From NCBI GenBank assembly GCA_934359755.1, contig CAKRLV010000002.1, positions 1 through 64,000 on the forward strand: a stretch of DNA of 64,000 nucleotides, given 5' to 3'. The notes under the pieces were generated by a model. It was not told the DNA's origin. It worked only from the letters and a program-made list of their open reading frames with translations, and searched no databases. How positions within the stretch are numbered: the first letter of the stretch is position 1; every line of letters starts with the position of its first letter. Of this stretch, positions 7,743 to 17,466 are shown piece after piece. The translations under genes and the position numbers were made by a program. The DNA is from an uncultured Agathobacter sp. (GTDB taxonomy: Bacteria; Bacillota; Clostridia; Lachnospirales; Lachnospiraceae).

Positions 7743-8849
7743 TCAATTACCCATATAAACTATATTATTAACATGCTCAAAAAAAATATTTTTTTCAATT
7801 TCCAATACTTCATTTATCCTCTCATATTCCATATCTTCTATTGGTTTCAAATTTAATACCTCGGTCTCCTTATATATACATTGCCCAAGTTGCAATCTAT
7901 TAAGCGTTGATTCTAATCTGTTAAACATGTATTCAAATCCCTCTCTTTTAAATACATAGAATTGTCTATTATATTTTATTGAAAGTGCCATGACATGAAA
8001 TGAATCTGTAAATACAATTGCAGAATGACTAATTATATATAACATTTCTGCTGGATCAACTGAAAACAATCTTTTATCCTTTTTGTTGTTTAGATATATT
8101 AACTCAATATTGTTCTTAAAACAAAATTCTTTTATTTCTTTATTCGCATTACCAAACATAAAGGAGACAGCATATTTATCAGGCAATTTTACCTTTTTAG
8201 GTTTTCTTTCAATCTGTTTCCAATTATCCTTAGATAGCAGCAATGTAGGATCAAAAAATACATCTACTGATTTACCAGTTATATTCCTAACTATATCTGC
8301 CCCATCGTCTTCTCTTACAGATATATAATTCATTCCCATCAGCCATTTTTTATATTGTTCAAACTTATCGGATGGTATCTCTTTGCATCCAAAACTCGCC
8401 ATAAAGGCTAATCTTTTTTCAGCTTTTGCAAATTGTAAAAAATATATTGGATTAGCAACATAATATGGATTCCACACCTGATCACTGCCTGTAACAAAAT
8501 AATCATAATAATCTAATTTCAGCCTACTACTAATATCCTCAAACGAATTAACTAATAATAGTCGTGAAGACATATATTTCTTATTAAATCGAATAAATTT
8601 AATAACCCTTTTAAGCATAGAAAAATTATTAATCTCATATACTGAAAACATATGTAATACATATGCAACTTTAATAGGTAAAATTCTTTTTATCCTCTCC
8701 CTTAGGCATTTTCTTGGTGCGTTTCTTTCCCAAAAGTATATGTTTTCAGTTTCAATTTTAAGTTCATTCAAAAGTGAATTCATTGCATAGGCTTGCCAAC
8801 GATTGCCATAATTTTTCTCGTCTAATAAAGTAATAATTGCTATTCTCAT
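7743..8849 (-). CDS. Polysaccharide pyruvyl transferase family protein
   Basis: This 368-residue cytosolic enzyme starts MRIAIITLLDEKNYGNRWQAYAM. It contains YYDYFVTGSDQVWNPYY near residue 115, the GSDQVWNP signature of the CsaB/WcaK pyruvyl transferase family, and the C-terminal SAIVFTDSFHVMALSI near 275 that matches the conserved T-D-S-F-H element. It would transfer a ketal pyruvate from phosphoenolpyruvate to a sugar, adding negative charge to the surface polymer. It overlaps the polymerase gene by 4 bases (ATGA-type coupling). Some family members act on other acceptors, so the donor is family knowledge and the acceptor unknown. Confidence 0.85.
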   Translation of the reverse strand: MRIAIITLLDEKNYGNRWQAYAMNSLLNELKIETENIYFWERNAPRKCLRERIKRILPIKVAYVLHMFSVYEINNFSMLKRVIKFIRFNKKYMSSRLLLVNSFEDISSRLKLDYYDYFVTGSDQVWNPYYVANPIYFLQFAKAEKRLAFMASFGCKEIPSDKFEQYKKWLMGMNYISVREDDGADIVRNITGKSVDVFFDPTLLLSKDNWKQIERKPKKVKLPDKYAVSFMFGNANKEIKEFCFKNNIELIYLNNKKDKRLFSVDPAEMLYIISHSAIVFTDSFHVMALSIKYNRQFYVFKREGFEYMFNRLESTLNRLQLGQCIYKETEVLNLKPIEDMEYERINEVLEIEKNIFFEHVNNIVYMGN

Positions 8850-10030
8850 ACGTACATACTTTTTCCTAATTTGTTATATTTTTCATTTAAAGCAATACCT
8901 AATGGTATAAAATGATATGCTATAAAATTATTATAGAACAAAGTCACATCAGTCATTCCTTCTACAATAACGCATATAAAAAATAATAAACACTGGACTT
9001 GCAACCATGAACAATTTTCAAAATCAAACTTTTTTTGAATATACCGAATTAAATATATAAAATAAACTATGAGTCCCACAGCTCCGACTACTACATATAA
9101 ATTCATTGCATTATTGTGCATATTCAATAGTCCTTCTTTCCAGAAGTCCTGATTTGAGCCTATACCAAATAACATTCTAGGAATTGTATTCATTGCATCA
9201 AACGCCCTTTGCCAAATCAGCTGTCTACCAGAATATAAACCTTTTTCAGCCAATCCAAAAAATACTATTTTAGCTCCTATTCCACTTCGATATAGCATAA
9301 GATATGCAACTGGAAATAATATTTCCAATAATATAGATGAATATAATAGTATCTTTATAATTCCTCTTCTATGTTTATAATTCATGCTTATGATTATATT
9401 AAACACAAGAAAGAACAACATTCCAGCTAACGCCATACGTGCTCTTAAATTATAGCATCCCCAAGAACATATTAACACTACTATCCACTTAAGGAATTTT
9501 ATTCTCTTTTTATTACTAAGGGACATCATTATAAACATAAAACAACCTGCATATTGAAGATAGTATCCTACACTATTTGCATTTGCATATGAGTTATCTC
9601 CCTTCCATTGGTTGTAAAAAAACTCGCTGTAATAAGTTGGTGATTTAAGAATCCAATATAATGCCATAACAAAAAACGAACAGAATAATATAGTTATATC
9701 AGATTTTGAAAATTGCATTTTCTTTGTTGCATAAACAACCATAAGTCCTGTGATAATTGTTATTGGACCACCATATCCTCCTTCTGTTACCGTCGCTACT
9801 ATTATTCCATACAGTGAAAATATTAAAATAAAAAGATACTGCTTTATGTATTCACTATTAATATTTCGTGATGAAAAAAATACTGTTAATATTGAAATCA
9901 AAAGAATTATATAATATGGAGGTGTATATTTAACTATATGTCCTAATATTAATACTACACAATATAAAACCATCAATTTTCTATATACAACAATTATTGG
10001 CATACGAGTCTCTGCTCTTAAGTTATTCAT
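8846..10030 (-). CDS. O-antigen polymerase-like membrane protein (Wzy/WaaL superfamily)
   Basis: A 394-residue polytopic protein with about ten membrane spans. A large extracytoplasmic loop around residues 235-305 contains GLYSGRQLIWQRAFDAM and LFGIGSNQDFW, the pattern seen in O-antigen ligase/polymerase proteins. It presumably joins flipped repeat units into the polymer. It sits between a glycosyltransferase and the pyruvyl transferase in the same operon. The membrane-spanning part is highly AT-rich. Sequence conservation in this family is low, so the call rests on topology, the loop motif and context. Confidence 0.8.
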   Translation of the reverse strand: MNNLRAETRMPIIVVYRKLMVLYCVVLILGHIVKYTPPYYIILLISILTVFFSSRNINSEYIKQYLFILIFSLYGIIVATVTEGGYGGPITIITGLMVVYATKKMQFSKSDITILFCSFFVMALYWILKSPTYYSEFFYNQWKGDNSYANANSVGYYLQYAGCFMFIMMSLSNKKRIKFLKWIVVLICSWGCYNLRARMALAGMLFFLVFNIIISMNYKHRRGIIKILLYSSILLEILFPVAYLMLYRSGIGAKIVFFGLAEKGLYSGRQLIWQRAFDAMNTIPRMLFGIGSNQDFWKEGLLNMHNNAMNLYVVVGAVGLIVYFIYLIRYIQKKFDFENCSWLQVQCLLFFICVIVEGMTDVTLFYNNFIAYHFIPLGIALNEKYNKLGKSMYV

Positions 10031-10031
10031 C

Positions 10032-10955
10032 TCAATACCTTTCTAATCTATATCGTATTCTTCCCAAAATTCTCATAAGAAATTTATCTATAAATAAAAT
10101 ATCCATTTTATCAAATGCCTTTTTATAAATTTCTGCCTCTATACACCTCGCATAAAATACAGATCCAGCAGAATAATTATACGGAAAAGGCAATGCTTTA
10201 ACGTTTATTTTACATTCTTCTTTGTATCCGTTAAAATTTTCTTTAAAAAATAGATTTTTATGTGTTTGTGCTGTCAGACCATCTTCAAGATATTCACATA
10301 TTATAATTCCCTCATTATGCCACCTAAGTTTCAAATTCATAAGTGAAAACTTATTCCACACAACATTTTCCGGAACAAACTTTTCATTTTCAAAAACAGG
10401 AAAAGGATTTTCCTTTAATAAAGCTGTTTTATATATCTCCGCTTTATCCCCTAAAAGCCCCTTTCTTCTTCTGCATGAATTATAACAATCTACATAATAT
10501 TCCTTCGACTTAAATTCTCCTATAATTGTTCCTGCATCAGATATACGCGTTCCTGCAACTCCTGCAAAATTATCTAATCCTTCAATTTCCTTGATCCATT
10601 TATTTACAAGTCTAATTGCATTTTTACAAAGTCTGTCATCACTATCAACTATAAATGTATATTCTGTATCAATTAACTTCATCCCCATATTAATAGCTGT
10701 ATGTTTCCCACCATTTTCCTTATTCACATACCTGATTGAAAAAAAAGTATTATTAAAACTATCTACAAGTTCTCTTGTATTATCTACTGAACCATCGTCA
10801 ACAATAATCCATTTAAAACTATAATCACTTTGTGCAATTAATGACTCATATAATCTAATAAGTGTATGCGCTCTATTATATGTAGTTGTTAAAATTGTAA
10901 CTCTGATTGATTTATTATTTTTTTCTTCATGCGCAATACAATTATTTATTTTCAA
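10032..10955 (-). CDS. Family 2 glycosyltransferase
   Basis: GT-A fold enzyme. The nucleotide-sugar region begins IRVTILTTTYNRAHTLIRLYESL, with IIVDDGSVDNT shortly after and the metal-binding FIVDSDDRL following GGKHTAINMGM, as in GT2 enzymes. I place the start at TTG 10955, preceded by GGAG seven bases upstream, giving 307 residues; a longer frame opens at 10994 but overlaps the upstream gene and has no good ribosome-binding site. It would add one sugar to the lipid-linked repeat unit on the cytosolic face. Donor and acceptor are unknown. Confidence 0.85.
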   Translation of the reverse strand: MKINNCIAHEEKNNKSIRVTILTTTYNRAHTLIRLYESLIAQSDYSFKWIIVDDGSVDNTRELVDSFNNTFFSIRYVNKENGGKHTAINMGMKLIDTEYTFIVDSDDRLCKNAIRLVNKWIKEIEGLDNFAGVAGTRISDAGTIIGEFKSKEYYVDCYNSCRRRKGLLGDKAEIYKTALLKENPFPVFENEKFVPENVVWNKFSLMNLKLRWHNEGIIICEYLEDGLTAQTHKNLFFKENFNGYKEECKINVKALPFPYNYSAGSVFYARCIEAEIYKKAFDKMDILFIDKFLMRILGRIRYRLERY

Positions 10956-10971
10956 ATTTTCATCTCCATTA

Positions 10972-11979
10972 TTATACTTTTTTAAGCTCTTCAATTATTC
11001 TATTCCAACTGATAATCTGATAATCTTTAGAAACTTTTTCCACATTAAAATTCATTCTTAGTCTGCTATTATTCGGATTATGCAACAAAAACTCTATTTT
11101 CCTGGAGATTTCATCGATATTATTTGTATCGGTAATGATATCATTATCGGTAATATTATCAAATAAATCCAGACAGCCAACTTCTGCAGAAATCAATAAA
11201 CTACATCCTGAATACAATGCCTCAATAACAGCCAAACCAAAAGTCTCAAACATGCTATTTTGAACATATAACATTGACTGATTCAACTTCCTTATTACTT
11301 CTCCATATTCTAAATGTTCATACCATATTACATTGGAATGTTCTTTTATTTTTTCACCATCTGACGCGTTCTTTCCAATTACACATAACTGAACAGCTTC
11401 CTTAAATTCATCAGTAGCCTCGGCTATTGCGTTAATATTTTTTCTTTTTAATCCACCGCCAATCGATATAATCTGTCTCTCTCTTTTTTCCTGAAATTTC
11501 TCACTTTGCTGTTCTATTTTTTTCATATCGATAATATTATATATATAATCAAACTTATGCGAATAAACAGAAAATTCTTTTTTCATATAATTCATAAACT
11601 TTTTTGACACACATACAATTTTATCAACATTTTCAAATATAAATTTCTCATATTCACAAAGTTTTCTATATGCAGACTCTTCCATTTGCGGATTTTCTAT
11701 TTTACTTTCATAAGAAGAGTATCCATGCATTACATATATTATTTTTTTTCTTCCTAGCTTCGCAAATTTCACACCAAAATAATTTAGCTGCGATTTCGAA
11801 CAGATAATAACTATATCAGATTTTCTTATTCCATTAAACATTTCCCAAATGCGACCAAGCTTATTTGAGGATTTTGAATATATTATTTCATACTTCAATA
11901 ATAAAGCCTGCATAATCTGCTTATTTGCATTTCCCGGTCCATTATCAGAATAAAAGTCGCCTAATAAAAACAGCTTCAT
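10972..11979 (-). CDS. Family 4-type glycosyltransferase (GT-B fold)
   Basis: The 335-residue protein opens MKLFLLGDFYSDNGPGNANKQ, a typical GT-B N-terminus. The C-terminal donor-binding half contains ENVDKIVCVSKKF, RQIISIGGGLKRKNI and the FETFGLAVIEALYSGCSLL element that holds the E-x7-E motif. It overlaps the next upstream gene by 4 bases. It probably acts on the same lipid-linked oligosaccharide as its neighbours. A retaining mechanism follows from the family; the sugar is unknown. Confidence 0.87.
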   Translation of the reverse strand: MKLFLLGDFYSDNGPGNANKQIMQALLLKYEIIYSKSSNKLGRIWEMFNGIRKSDIVIICSKSQLNYFGVKFAKLGRKKIIYVMHGYSSYESKIENPQMEESAYRKLCEYEKFIFENVDKIVCVSKKFMNYMKKEFSVYSHKFDYIYNIIDMKKIEQQSEKFQEKRERQIISIGGGLKRKNINAIAEATDEFKEAVQLCVIGKNASDGEKIKEHSNVIWYEHLEYGEVIRKLNQSMLYVQNSMFETFGLAVIEALYSGCSLLISAEVGCLDLFDNITDNDIITDTNNIDEISRKIEFLLHNPNNSRLRMNFNVEKVSKDYQIISWNRIIEELKKV

Positions 11980-12782
11980 TTCTTAAATCCTTCCCTGTTC
12001 AAATAATCACTCTCATTTTTCATGCAATTATCTATAATACCTTTAAACATATAATAATTGGCATTCAAAAAAGAAGTAGTTCTCCTGTACATTTTTATTT
12101 TTGAAACCAAAAAATACATAGCATATATAACTGAAAAAAATAAACCATATATATATCGTGTTACGTATCCTCTTCTATAAAAATACTCTTTATCAAAACC
12201 ACTAAACCATGTAGATTCGCTGTCATTCAAAGTCAATATATCTATTGGCATATAATATATATTTAATCCAGCCCGATAACATTCAATTAAAAATTTATTT
12301 TCTTCACCAGATCCACTTGGTGTTCCAGCACCTAATAAATAATCAAATTTTATCTTTCCTTTAATCGATTCCCTCCTAAAGGAGATTTGCACTGAAGACA
12401 CTCGTAAAAGTTCAAATATTGATAACTTTTTTATCTTTTCCTTTAACTTCTTTTTTTTATTGCTTATTTTAAAAACAATTATATCGGCATCAGTAATTTG
12501 TTCATAAGCGTCAGTTATTTGTTCCTCGAGATTACTAATTAATATTTCATCATCATCACAAAATAGACATATATCTCCTATAGCATTGTCAATTGCTATA
12601 TTTCTGCTTATTGACAATCCTCGCGTAGAGGTATTAATTATCCTATGTTTTTCATCTAAATCTATCTCTTCATCGCTATCACATTGATTTATAATCAATG
12701 TATTTACATTTTTAAGATTAGAACTCTCTATTATTGAAAATTCATCTCTATTCATACAACTAAGTAATACCTCAAAATTCAT
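11976..12782 (-). CDS. Family 2 glycosyltransferase, short form
   Basis: This 268-residue GT-A protein begins MNFEVLLSCMNRDEFSIIE. It keeps a GLSISRNIAIDNAIGDICLFCDDDE segment (broken here only for description: GLSISRN then the acidic CDDDE) that matches the part of GT2 enzymes just before and at the DXD motif. A hydrophobic stretch near 215-232 may associate with the membrane. The first strand diverges from the textbook GT2 start, but the acidic motif and operon position support the call. The gene has very high A+T. Confidence 0.8.
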   Translation of the reverse strand: MNFEVLLSCMNRDEFSIIESSNLKNVNTLIINQCDSDEEIDLDEKHRIINTSTRGLSISRNIAIDNAIGDICLFCDDDEILISNLEEQITDAYEQITDADIIVFKISNKKKKLKEKIKKLSIFELLRVSSVQISFRRESIKGKIKFDYLLGAGTPSGSGEENKFLIECYRAGLNIYYMPIDILTLNDSESTWFSGFDKEYFYRRGYVTRYIYGLFFSVIYAMYFLVSKIKMYRRTTSFLNANYYMFKGIIDNCMKNESDYLNREGFKK

Positions 12783-12799
12783 TTCAAGTCCTCATTATA

Positions 12800-13966
12800 T
12801 TATCGTGTACTCTCTGCCTTTTCCCAAGTTGCTTTTGTTTGCCCTGTTATTTGTTTGAAAGCTGCAACCATCTGTGCAATTACTGTCATTGAATAATATC
12901 CTATCATTCTTATATACTTATTCCTGAACTGATGATTAATTGAGGCTATTCCCAATCCCAGACCAATAACCTGTGCTATTACAATCAACCACGCTATTAC
13001 GCTTTGACATAAAAATAATAAAACAATACTAGCTCCAAAGAAGATAATATGCATAAGCCAAAGCAAATATCGGCATGTCCTGTGCCCAAAATAAAACAAG
13101 CTAAACCATTTATATTTTAAAGGGTTCATTACTTTAGGTGCACTATTAAAAATCTCTAATATTGTTCTATTCATTCTTACTTTTCGCTTAAATTCATCTC
13201 TATTATCTTCTCCCGCTTTTTCATATGATACTGCATCTGGATTAAAAATACATCTTTTTTCCTTTAATGCATATTGAAACGGGAGATATCCATCATGACA
13301 TCTAATAAGTGGTGTAATTATGTATTCTTTTTTTCTCACAGCATATATAGAACCATTTCCTGCTGTAATTGTTTGTATACGCGATTCTATATCTCGCATT
13401 TTTAAATCTAAATTCCAATATTTAGATTCAGACTCACTTGTTTCATTTCCTATATTTGAATACTCAAGCCTACCACAAACATATACGATATCATCACTAG
13501 TAAATGAAGCAACTAATTCCCTTATTGCATTTCTATTTAATATAGCATTAGCGTCTGTCATAACGACTATTTCTCCGATAGAAATTCCAACAGCTTCATT
13601 TTGAGCATTGGTCTTTCCCTTATGTTCTAATGTCCTATATAATATAATATTATAATCCTGATTATCATTTACAAATTTTTCAACAATAGCATCTGTTTTA
13701 TCTGTGCTGTAATCTGATGCAATTAAAATCTGCAATTTTTCCTTTGGATAATCAAGTTCTAATGCATTTTCCATTTTTTTATAGATTACATCTTCCTCAT
13801 TATGTGCCACTATCATATATGTAACTGCTGGCTCATAATTATAATCTTTTTTTATTGAATCATTTTCACTAATTTTATCAATTAATAAAAGTGTTATAGG
13901 ATATCCTATCATTGCATAAAATATAACAAAACAGGAAATCCCCATTAATATGATTACATAAAGCAT
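12800..13966 (-). CDS. Membrane-associated family 2 glycosyltransferase
   Basis: The 388-residue protein has one N-terminal membrane helix, a GT-A domain, and two to three C-terminal helices, the layout of processive or cellulose-synthase-like GT2 enzymes. Motifs are PAVTYMIVAHNEEDVIYKK near residue 48, ILIASDYSTDKTDAI and VVMTDANAIL (D-A-N in place of a plain DXD), then a Q/R-rich segment around KRKVRMNRTILEIF. It starts the AT-rich half of the cluster; 52 non-coding bases separate it from the ATP-grasp gene. It could elongate the chain or begin the repeat unit. Confidence 0.85.
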   Translation of the reverse strand: MLYVIILMGISCFVIFYAMIGYPITLLLIDKISENDSIKKDYNYEPAVTYMIVAHNEEDVIYKKMENALELDYPKEKLQILIASDYSTDKTDAIVEKFVNDNQDYNIILYRTLEHKGKTNAQNEAVGISIGEIVVMTDANAILNRNAIRELVASFTSDDIVYVCGRLEYSNIGNETSESESKYWNLDLKMRDIESRIQTITAGNGSIYAVRKKEYIITPLIRCHDGYLPFQYALKEKRCIFNPDAVSYEKAGEDNRDEFKRKVRMNRTILEIFNSAPKVMNPLKYKWFSLFYFGHRTCRYLLWLMHIIFFGASIVLLFLCQSVIAWLIVIAQVIGLGLGIASINHQFRNKYIRMIGYYSMTVIAQMVAAFKQITGQTKATWEKAESTR

Positions 13967-14018
13967 ATTAAACTCCCATATTGCAAATACTATTTTCTAT
14001 CTATACATATAAAACCAT

Positions 14019-14978
14019 TTATCTTATCACAATTTCATTATATTTCATCATATATGTATTTTCTTTATAATTGCTACCAATACTCTCTTTATTTTCATTG
14101 CCATTCAAATTGTTAATAATATATCTAATATGATTTGCACCACTTTCGTATGCGTGAGGATATCCCCCTCCAAATCTCGGATTAACCTCTGAAATATAAT
14201 ATTCTCCTGCAATCTTAAATATATCTATATCTATCTGGCCTACAAAACCAGCCTCCTCAACAAATTTCTTTATATAATCAAACAGCTTGTCATCTTTAAA
14301 TGAAACAGATTTATCCGTTTCTCCTGCCCTCATTCTAATTTTTTTCTTTGTGAATATCGACACAACTTTTTTAGATATCATATCAACATATACATCTGCG
14401 CCTATTTCCTCTCCATCCAGATATTCTTGTATCAGTAATGAATTGTCATGATTCAAAAGAATATCCAATGTTTCCATATCATCAACCTTTGAAATTGCTA
14501 TACTAGCGCTTCCTTTTACAGGCTTCACAAAAACAGGATATGAAATCTTTCCACTCATATAGTCTTCATAAAAATTTTCTTTAGTCTTATATGATTTTGC
14601 ACATTTATAATTATGGCAAACTAGCCAATTATACATTTGAAATTTATCCAATGATAACTCACATAATTCATAAGATGAACCAATTATAGTAGTGCCTATT
14701 GCTTCAAATCTTTCTCTATTTTCTGCTAATAGAGATAATTCTGGATCTATCAAAGATAATACTCCATCTATTTTCTCATTTTTACATATTTTTATAATTT
14801 TATCTATATATCCATTTTCAGTCATTCTAGGAACAATATAGTATTTGTCTGCATCATATAAAGCTGGTGCTAAACTACTCATATCTGTTGCTATAACTTT
14901 CCCTTGTCCGTTTATTTCCCTGACAAAGTATTGTATAATCTTATTTCTAGTTCCTGCGCTTAATATTAATATATTCAT
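14019..14978 (-). CDS. ATP-grasp enzyme of the polysaccharide locus
   Basis: The 319-residue protein has an N-terminal pre-ATP-grasp domain (MNILILSAGTRNKIIQYF) and an ATP-grasp core. ATP-binding elements are YPVFVKPVKGSASIAISKV near 152 and LLIQEYLDGEEIGADVYVD near 180; the metal-binding end is YYISEVNPRFGGGYPHA near 262. It resembles the carbamoyl-phosphate synthase large-chain-like proteins often placed beside PglC- and PglE-type genes. It should ligate a carboxylate to an amine, perhaps decorating an amino sugar; the substrates are inference. Its stop overlaps the start of the sugar transferase gene by one base. Confidence 0.82.
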   Translation of the reverse strand: MNILILSAGTRNKIIQYFVREINGQGKVIATDMSSLAPALYDADKYYIVPRMTENGYIDKIIKICKNEKIDGVLSLIDPELSLLAENRERFEAIGTTIIGSSYELCELSLDKFQMYNWLVCHNYKCAKSYKTKENFYEDYMSGKISYPVFVKPVKGSASIAISKVDDMETLDILLNHDNSLLIQEYLDGEEIGADVYVDMISKKVVSIFTKKKIRMRAGETDKSVSFKDDKLFDYIKKFVEEAGFVGQIDIDIFKIAGEYYISEVNPRFGGGYPHAYESGANHIRYIINNLNGNENKESIGSNYKENTYMMKYNEIVIR

Positions 14979-15610
14979 TATTGCCCTCTATTTTTATTTT
15001 TTGATAATCGTTCACTAGCCAAATTAGATTCAATTTTATTTGTATCCACTGCAATATCTTGTTTTTTTATAATTTTAAATACAGTTTTTATAATAATTAC
15101 CACATCAGTCCATAAGGTAATATTTTCCACATATTGAACATCTAATTCCAATCTTTCATCCCAGCCAATATAATTTCTACCGTTTATCTGTGCCAGCCCT
15201 GTTAAGCCAGAGCGTACATCATGCCTATGTTGTTCTCTCTCTGTATACCATGGCAAATATGACACCAGCAGCGGTCTTGGCCCCACTATAGCCATATCTC
15301 CCTTTACTATATTAAACAGCTCCGGCAGTTCATCTAATGATGTACTCCTCAAAAACTTTCCATATCTATTAAGCCTTACATCATCAGGCAGCAGATTCCC
15401 ATTGCTATCCTTTCGATTATCCATGGTTCTGAATTTTATTAACCTGAATATCTTCTCATCTTTCCCTGGTCTTAGCTGGGTAAAAAATGGATTGCCTCTC
15501 ATGAAAAACGTTCCTGATACAATCAGTATTATAAATACCGGAGACAAAATTATAATTCCCAACAGACTCAATATAAAATCAATTATTCTCTTAAAGAACT
15601 TTTCGTACAT
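14978..15610 (-). CDS. PglC-like monotopic phosphoglycosyl transferase
   Basis: This 210-residue enzyme matches the small PglC/WcaJ-C form: a re-entrant hydrophobic helix at about 10-32 (IDFILSLLGIIILSPVF), then FRLIKFRTMD, the catalytic-type segment STSLDELPELFNIVKGDM (Asp-Glu pair), VGPRPLL and RSGLTGLAQINGRNYIGW. It transfers a sugar phosphate from a UDP-sugar to undecaprenyl phosphate and so starts the repeat unit. Adjacent PglE-like aminotransferase suggests a diacetylated bacillosamine-type or related amino sugar. Overlaps the ATP-grasp gene by one base. Confidence 0.9.
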   Translation of the reverse strand: MYEKFFKRIIDFILSLLGIIILSPVFIILIVSGTFFMRGNPFFTQLRPGKDEKIFRLIKFRTMDNRKDSNGNLLPDDVRLNRYGKFLRSTSLDELPELFNIVKGDMAIVGPRPLLVSYLPWYTEREQHRHDVRSGLTGLAQINGRNYIGWDERLELDVQYVENITLWTDVVIIIKTVFKIIKKQDIAVDTNKIESNLASERLSKNKNRGQ

Positions 15611-15619
15611 AAAATGCCC

Positions 15620-16876
15620 CTATTCAAAACAACTCTTCACTATTTCAATTATACGATTCTGCTCTTCCACCGTCATATTAATATCACTTGGAAGACACAA
15701 TCCTCTTTCAAAAATCTCCTCTGCAACATTTTCAATCGTTCTATCTCGTGTAACCAATGCATTGTCCTTATATATCGGCTGCATGTGCATTGGCTTCCAG
15801 ATTGGTCTTCCTTCTGCATTATACTTAGCAAGTACTTCAAGTATCTCTGTTGGACATGTTTTTCCTTCTTTTGCCTCATAATGCGCTTCTTTATCATCTC
15901 TTGTCTGGCTGCACATAGCCCCCTTATCAATAATCATACAGCTCAGCCAGAAATTTGGTTCCATTTCATTCTCCACATATGGATTCATCTGGACCGGAAG
16001 ATTCCTGAAAGCTTCTTTGTATCTTTCATAGATTGCACGCTTTTTAGCTTTGTGCTCTTCTAAAAATTCATACTGTCCTCTGACTATTCCAGCTATGATA
16101 TTACTCATTCTATAATTATATCCAAGTTCTTCGTGCTGATACCATGGAGCTGCTTCTCTTGACTGTGTGGACCATTTACGAACTTCCGCTGCTACGTTCT
16201 CATCATCACAGATAAATGCGCCACCACTGCTTCCTGTGATTATTTTATTTCCATTGAAGCTTACTACTCCGTAATCTCCAAATGTTCCTGTCTGCTTTCC
16301 ATGGTACAATGCCCCCATAGATTCAGCTGCATCTTCTATCAATATTGCGCTATGTTCATCACAGATTTTTTTTATTTCATCCAGTTTAGCTGGTGTTCCA
16401 TACAAATTCACAAGTACTACAAGTCTTACATCTGGATACAGTTCAAATGCATGCTCCAGTGCTGCCGGATCCATATTCCATGTCTCATATTCAGAATCTA
16501 TAAATACCGGCTCCCCACCTTCATATACTACCGGGTTAACTGTAGCATCGAATGTTACATCAGAACAAAATACTTTATGTCCTGTAAGTGTTCCTTGTCC
16601 TTTTAATCCCACATCTGGTGTTCCATATAGTTTTTGTCCTGCAGCACGTATTGCCATATGCAGTGCTGCTGTGCCTGATGAAAGCGCTACAGCATTCTTT
16701 ACACCGATATATTCTGCTGTAATTCTTTCTACTTCATTTATATTCTCACCTGCAGTTGTAATCCAGTTGAGTTCGAATGCTCTATTTACATATTCCTGCT
16801 CCACTCCATGCATCAGAGGACTTGCAAGCCATACTTTTTTTTCAAATGGTTTATATTCTTCTCTACTTTTGTACAT
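15620..16876 (-). CDS. DegT/DnrJ/EryC1-family sugar aminotransferase (PglE/WecE-like)
   Basis: A 418-residue PLP-dependent sugar aminotransferase. Key elements are ALSSGTAALHMA (65-76), ILIEDAAESMGA (178-189) with the Asp that contacts PLP, and SFNGNKIITGSSGG with the PLP lysine at 211. It converts a UDP-4-keto sugar to a 4-amino sugar. The matching dehydratase and acetyltransferase are not in the window. It is the promoter-proximal gene of the polysaccharide operon and has a more balanced base composition than the glycosyltransferases downstream. Length is slightly above the usual 370-400. Confidence 0.9.
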   Translation of the reverse strand: MYKSREEYKPFEKKVWLASPLMHGVEQEYVNRAFELNWITTAGENINEVERITAEYIGVKNAVALSSGTAALHMAIRAAGQKLYGTPDVGLKGQGTLTGHKVFCSDVTFDATVNPVVYEGGEPVFIDSEYETWNMDPAALEHAFELYPDVRLVVLVNLYGTPAKLDEIKKICDEHSAILIEDAAESMGALYHGKQTGTFGDYGVVSFNGNKIITGSSGGAFICDDENVAAEVRKWSTQSREAAPWYQHEELGYNYRMSNIIAGIVRGQYEFLEEHKAKKRAIYERYKEAFRNLPVQMNPYVENEMEPNFWLSCMIIDKGAMCSQTRDDKEAHYEAKEGKTCPTEILEVLAKYNAEGRPIWKPMHMQPIYKDNALVTRDRTIENVAEEIFERGLCLPSDINMTVEEQNRIIEIVKSCFE

Positions 16877-16952
16877 TACTTTATTCCTCTTATTCTGTTC
16901 CTGCTTACATTATATTAAAGCTGATGTTGATATGCAAGGCACACACGACAAA

Positions 16953-16970
16953 ACCTGCCCTAAGGCAGGT
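16953..16970 (-). terminator. Terminator of the queuosine operon
   Basis: ACCTGCC (16953-16959) and GGCAGGT (16964-16970) form a 7-bp GC-rich stem with a four-base loop. Read on the minus strand, it is followed by TTTTGT. It lies between the queF stop and the start of the polysaccharide operon. Confidence 0.75.
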
Positions 16971-16976
16971 CTTATC

Positions 16977-17465
16977 TTATCTATTATCTACTTTTTCCGG
17001 ATACATATCGTGATGGGTCATTCTTTCCCAGGCTACATTCTCCCACTTAGTTCCTGGCTTTCCATAATTACAGTAAGGATCTATTGACAATCCTCCTCTT
17101 GGAAGAAACCTTCCTGTTACTTCTATATATTTAGGCTCTAAGAGCTTAATTAAGTCTTTCATAATGATATTTACTACATCTTCATGAAAATCTCCATGCT
17201 GTCTGAATGAAAAAAGATACAATTTCAATGATTTGCTTTCAACAAGATATTCATCTGGAATATACGAAATTATTATTGTTGCAAAATCTGGCTGTCCAGT
17301 TATTGGGCACAAGCTCGTAAATTCTGGACAATTGAATTTCACATAATAGTCATTGCCTGGGTGTTTATTTTCAAATCGCTCCAGAACCTCTGGTGAATAG
17401 TCTGAATTATATTTTGTTTCTTTATTTCCTAACTGGATTAATCCCTCTGATTCTCTACTGCTCAT
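16977..17465 (-). CDS. queF: NADPH-dependent 7-cyano-7-deazaguanine reductase
   Basis: The 162-residue enzyme reduces preQ0 to preQ1 in queuosine synthesis. It is the short, unimodular form. The thioimide-forming cysteine is Cys53 in SLCPITGQPD and the general acid is Asp60; ESKSLKLYLFSFRQHGDFHE near 75-94 contains the NADPH-binding signature. A C-terminal RFLPRGGLSIDPY stretch is also typical. Last gene of a three-gene operon with queC and a precursor transporter. Confidence 0.95.
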   Translation of the reverse strand: MSSRESEGLIQLGNKETKYNSDYSPEVLERFENKHPGNDYYVKFNCPEFTSLCPITGQPDFATIIISYIPDEYLVESKSLKLYLFSFRQHGDFHEDVVNIIMKDLIKLLEPKYIEVTGRFLPRGGLSIDPYCNYGKPGTKWENVAWERMTHHDMYPEKVDNR

Positions 17466-17466
17466 T

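Noticed and set aside
16671..17087. Plus-strand frames opposite the aminotransferase and queF
   Set aside because: They show no domain, no ribosome site and cross two well-supported genes and a terminator.
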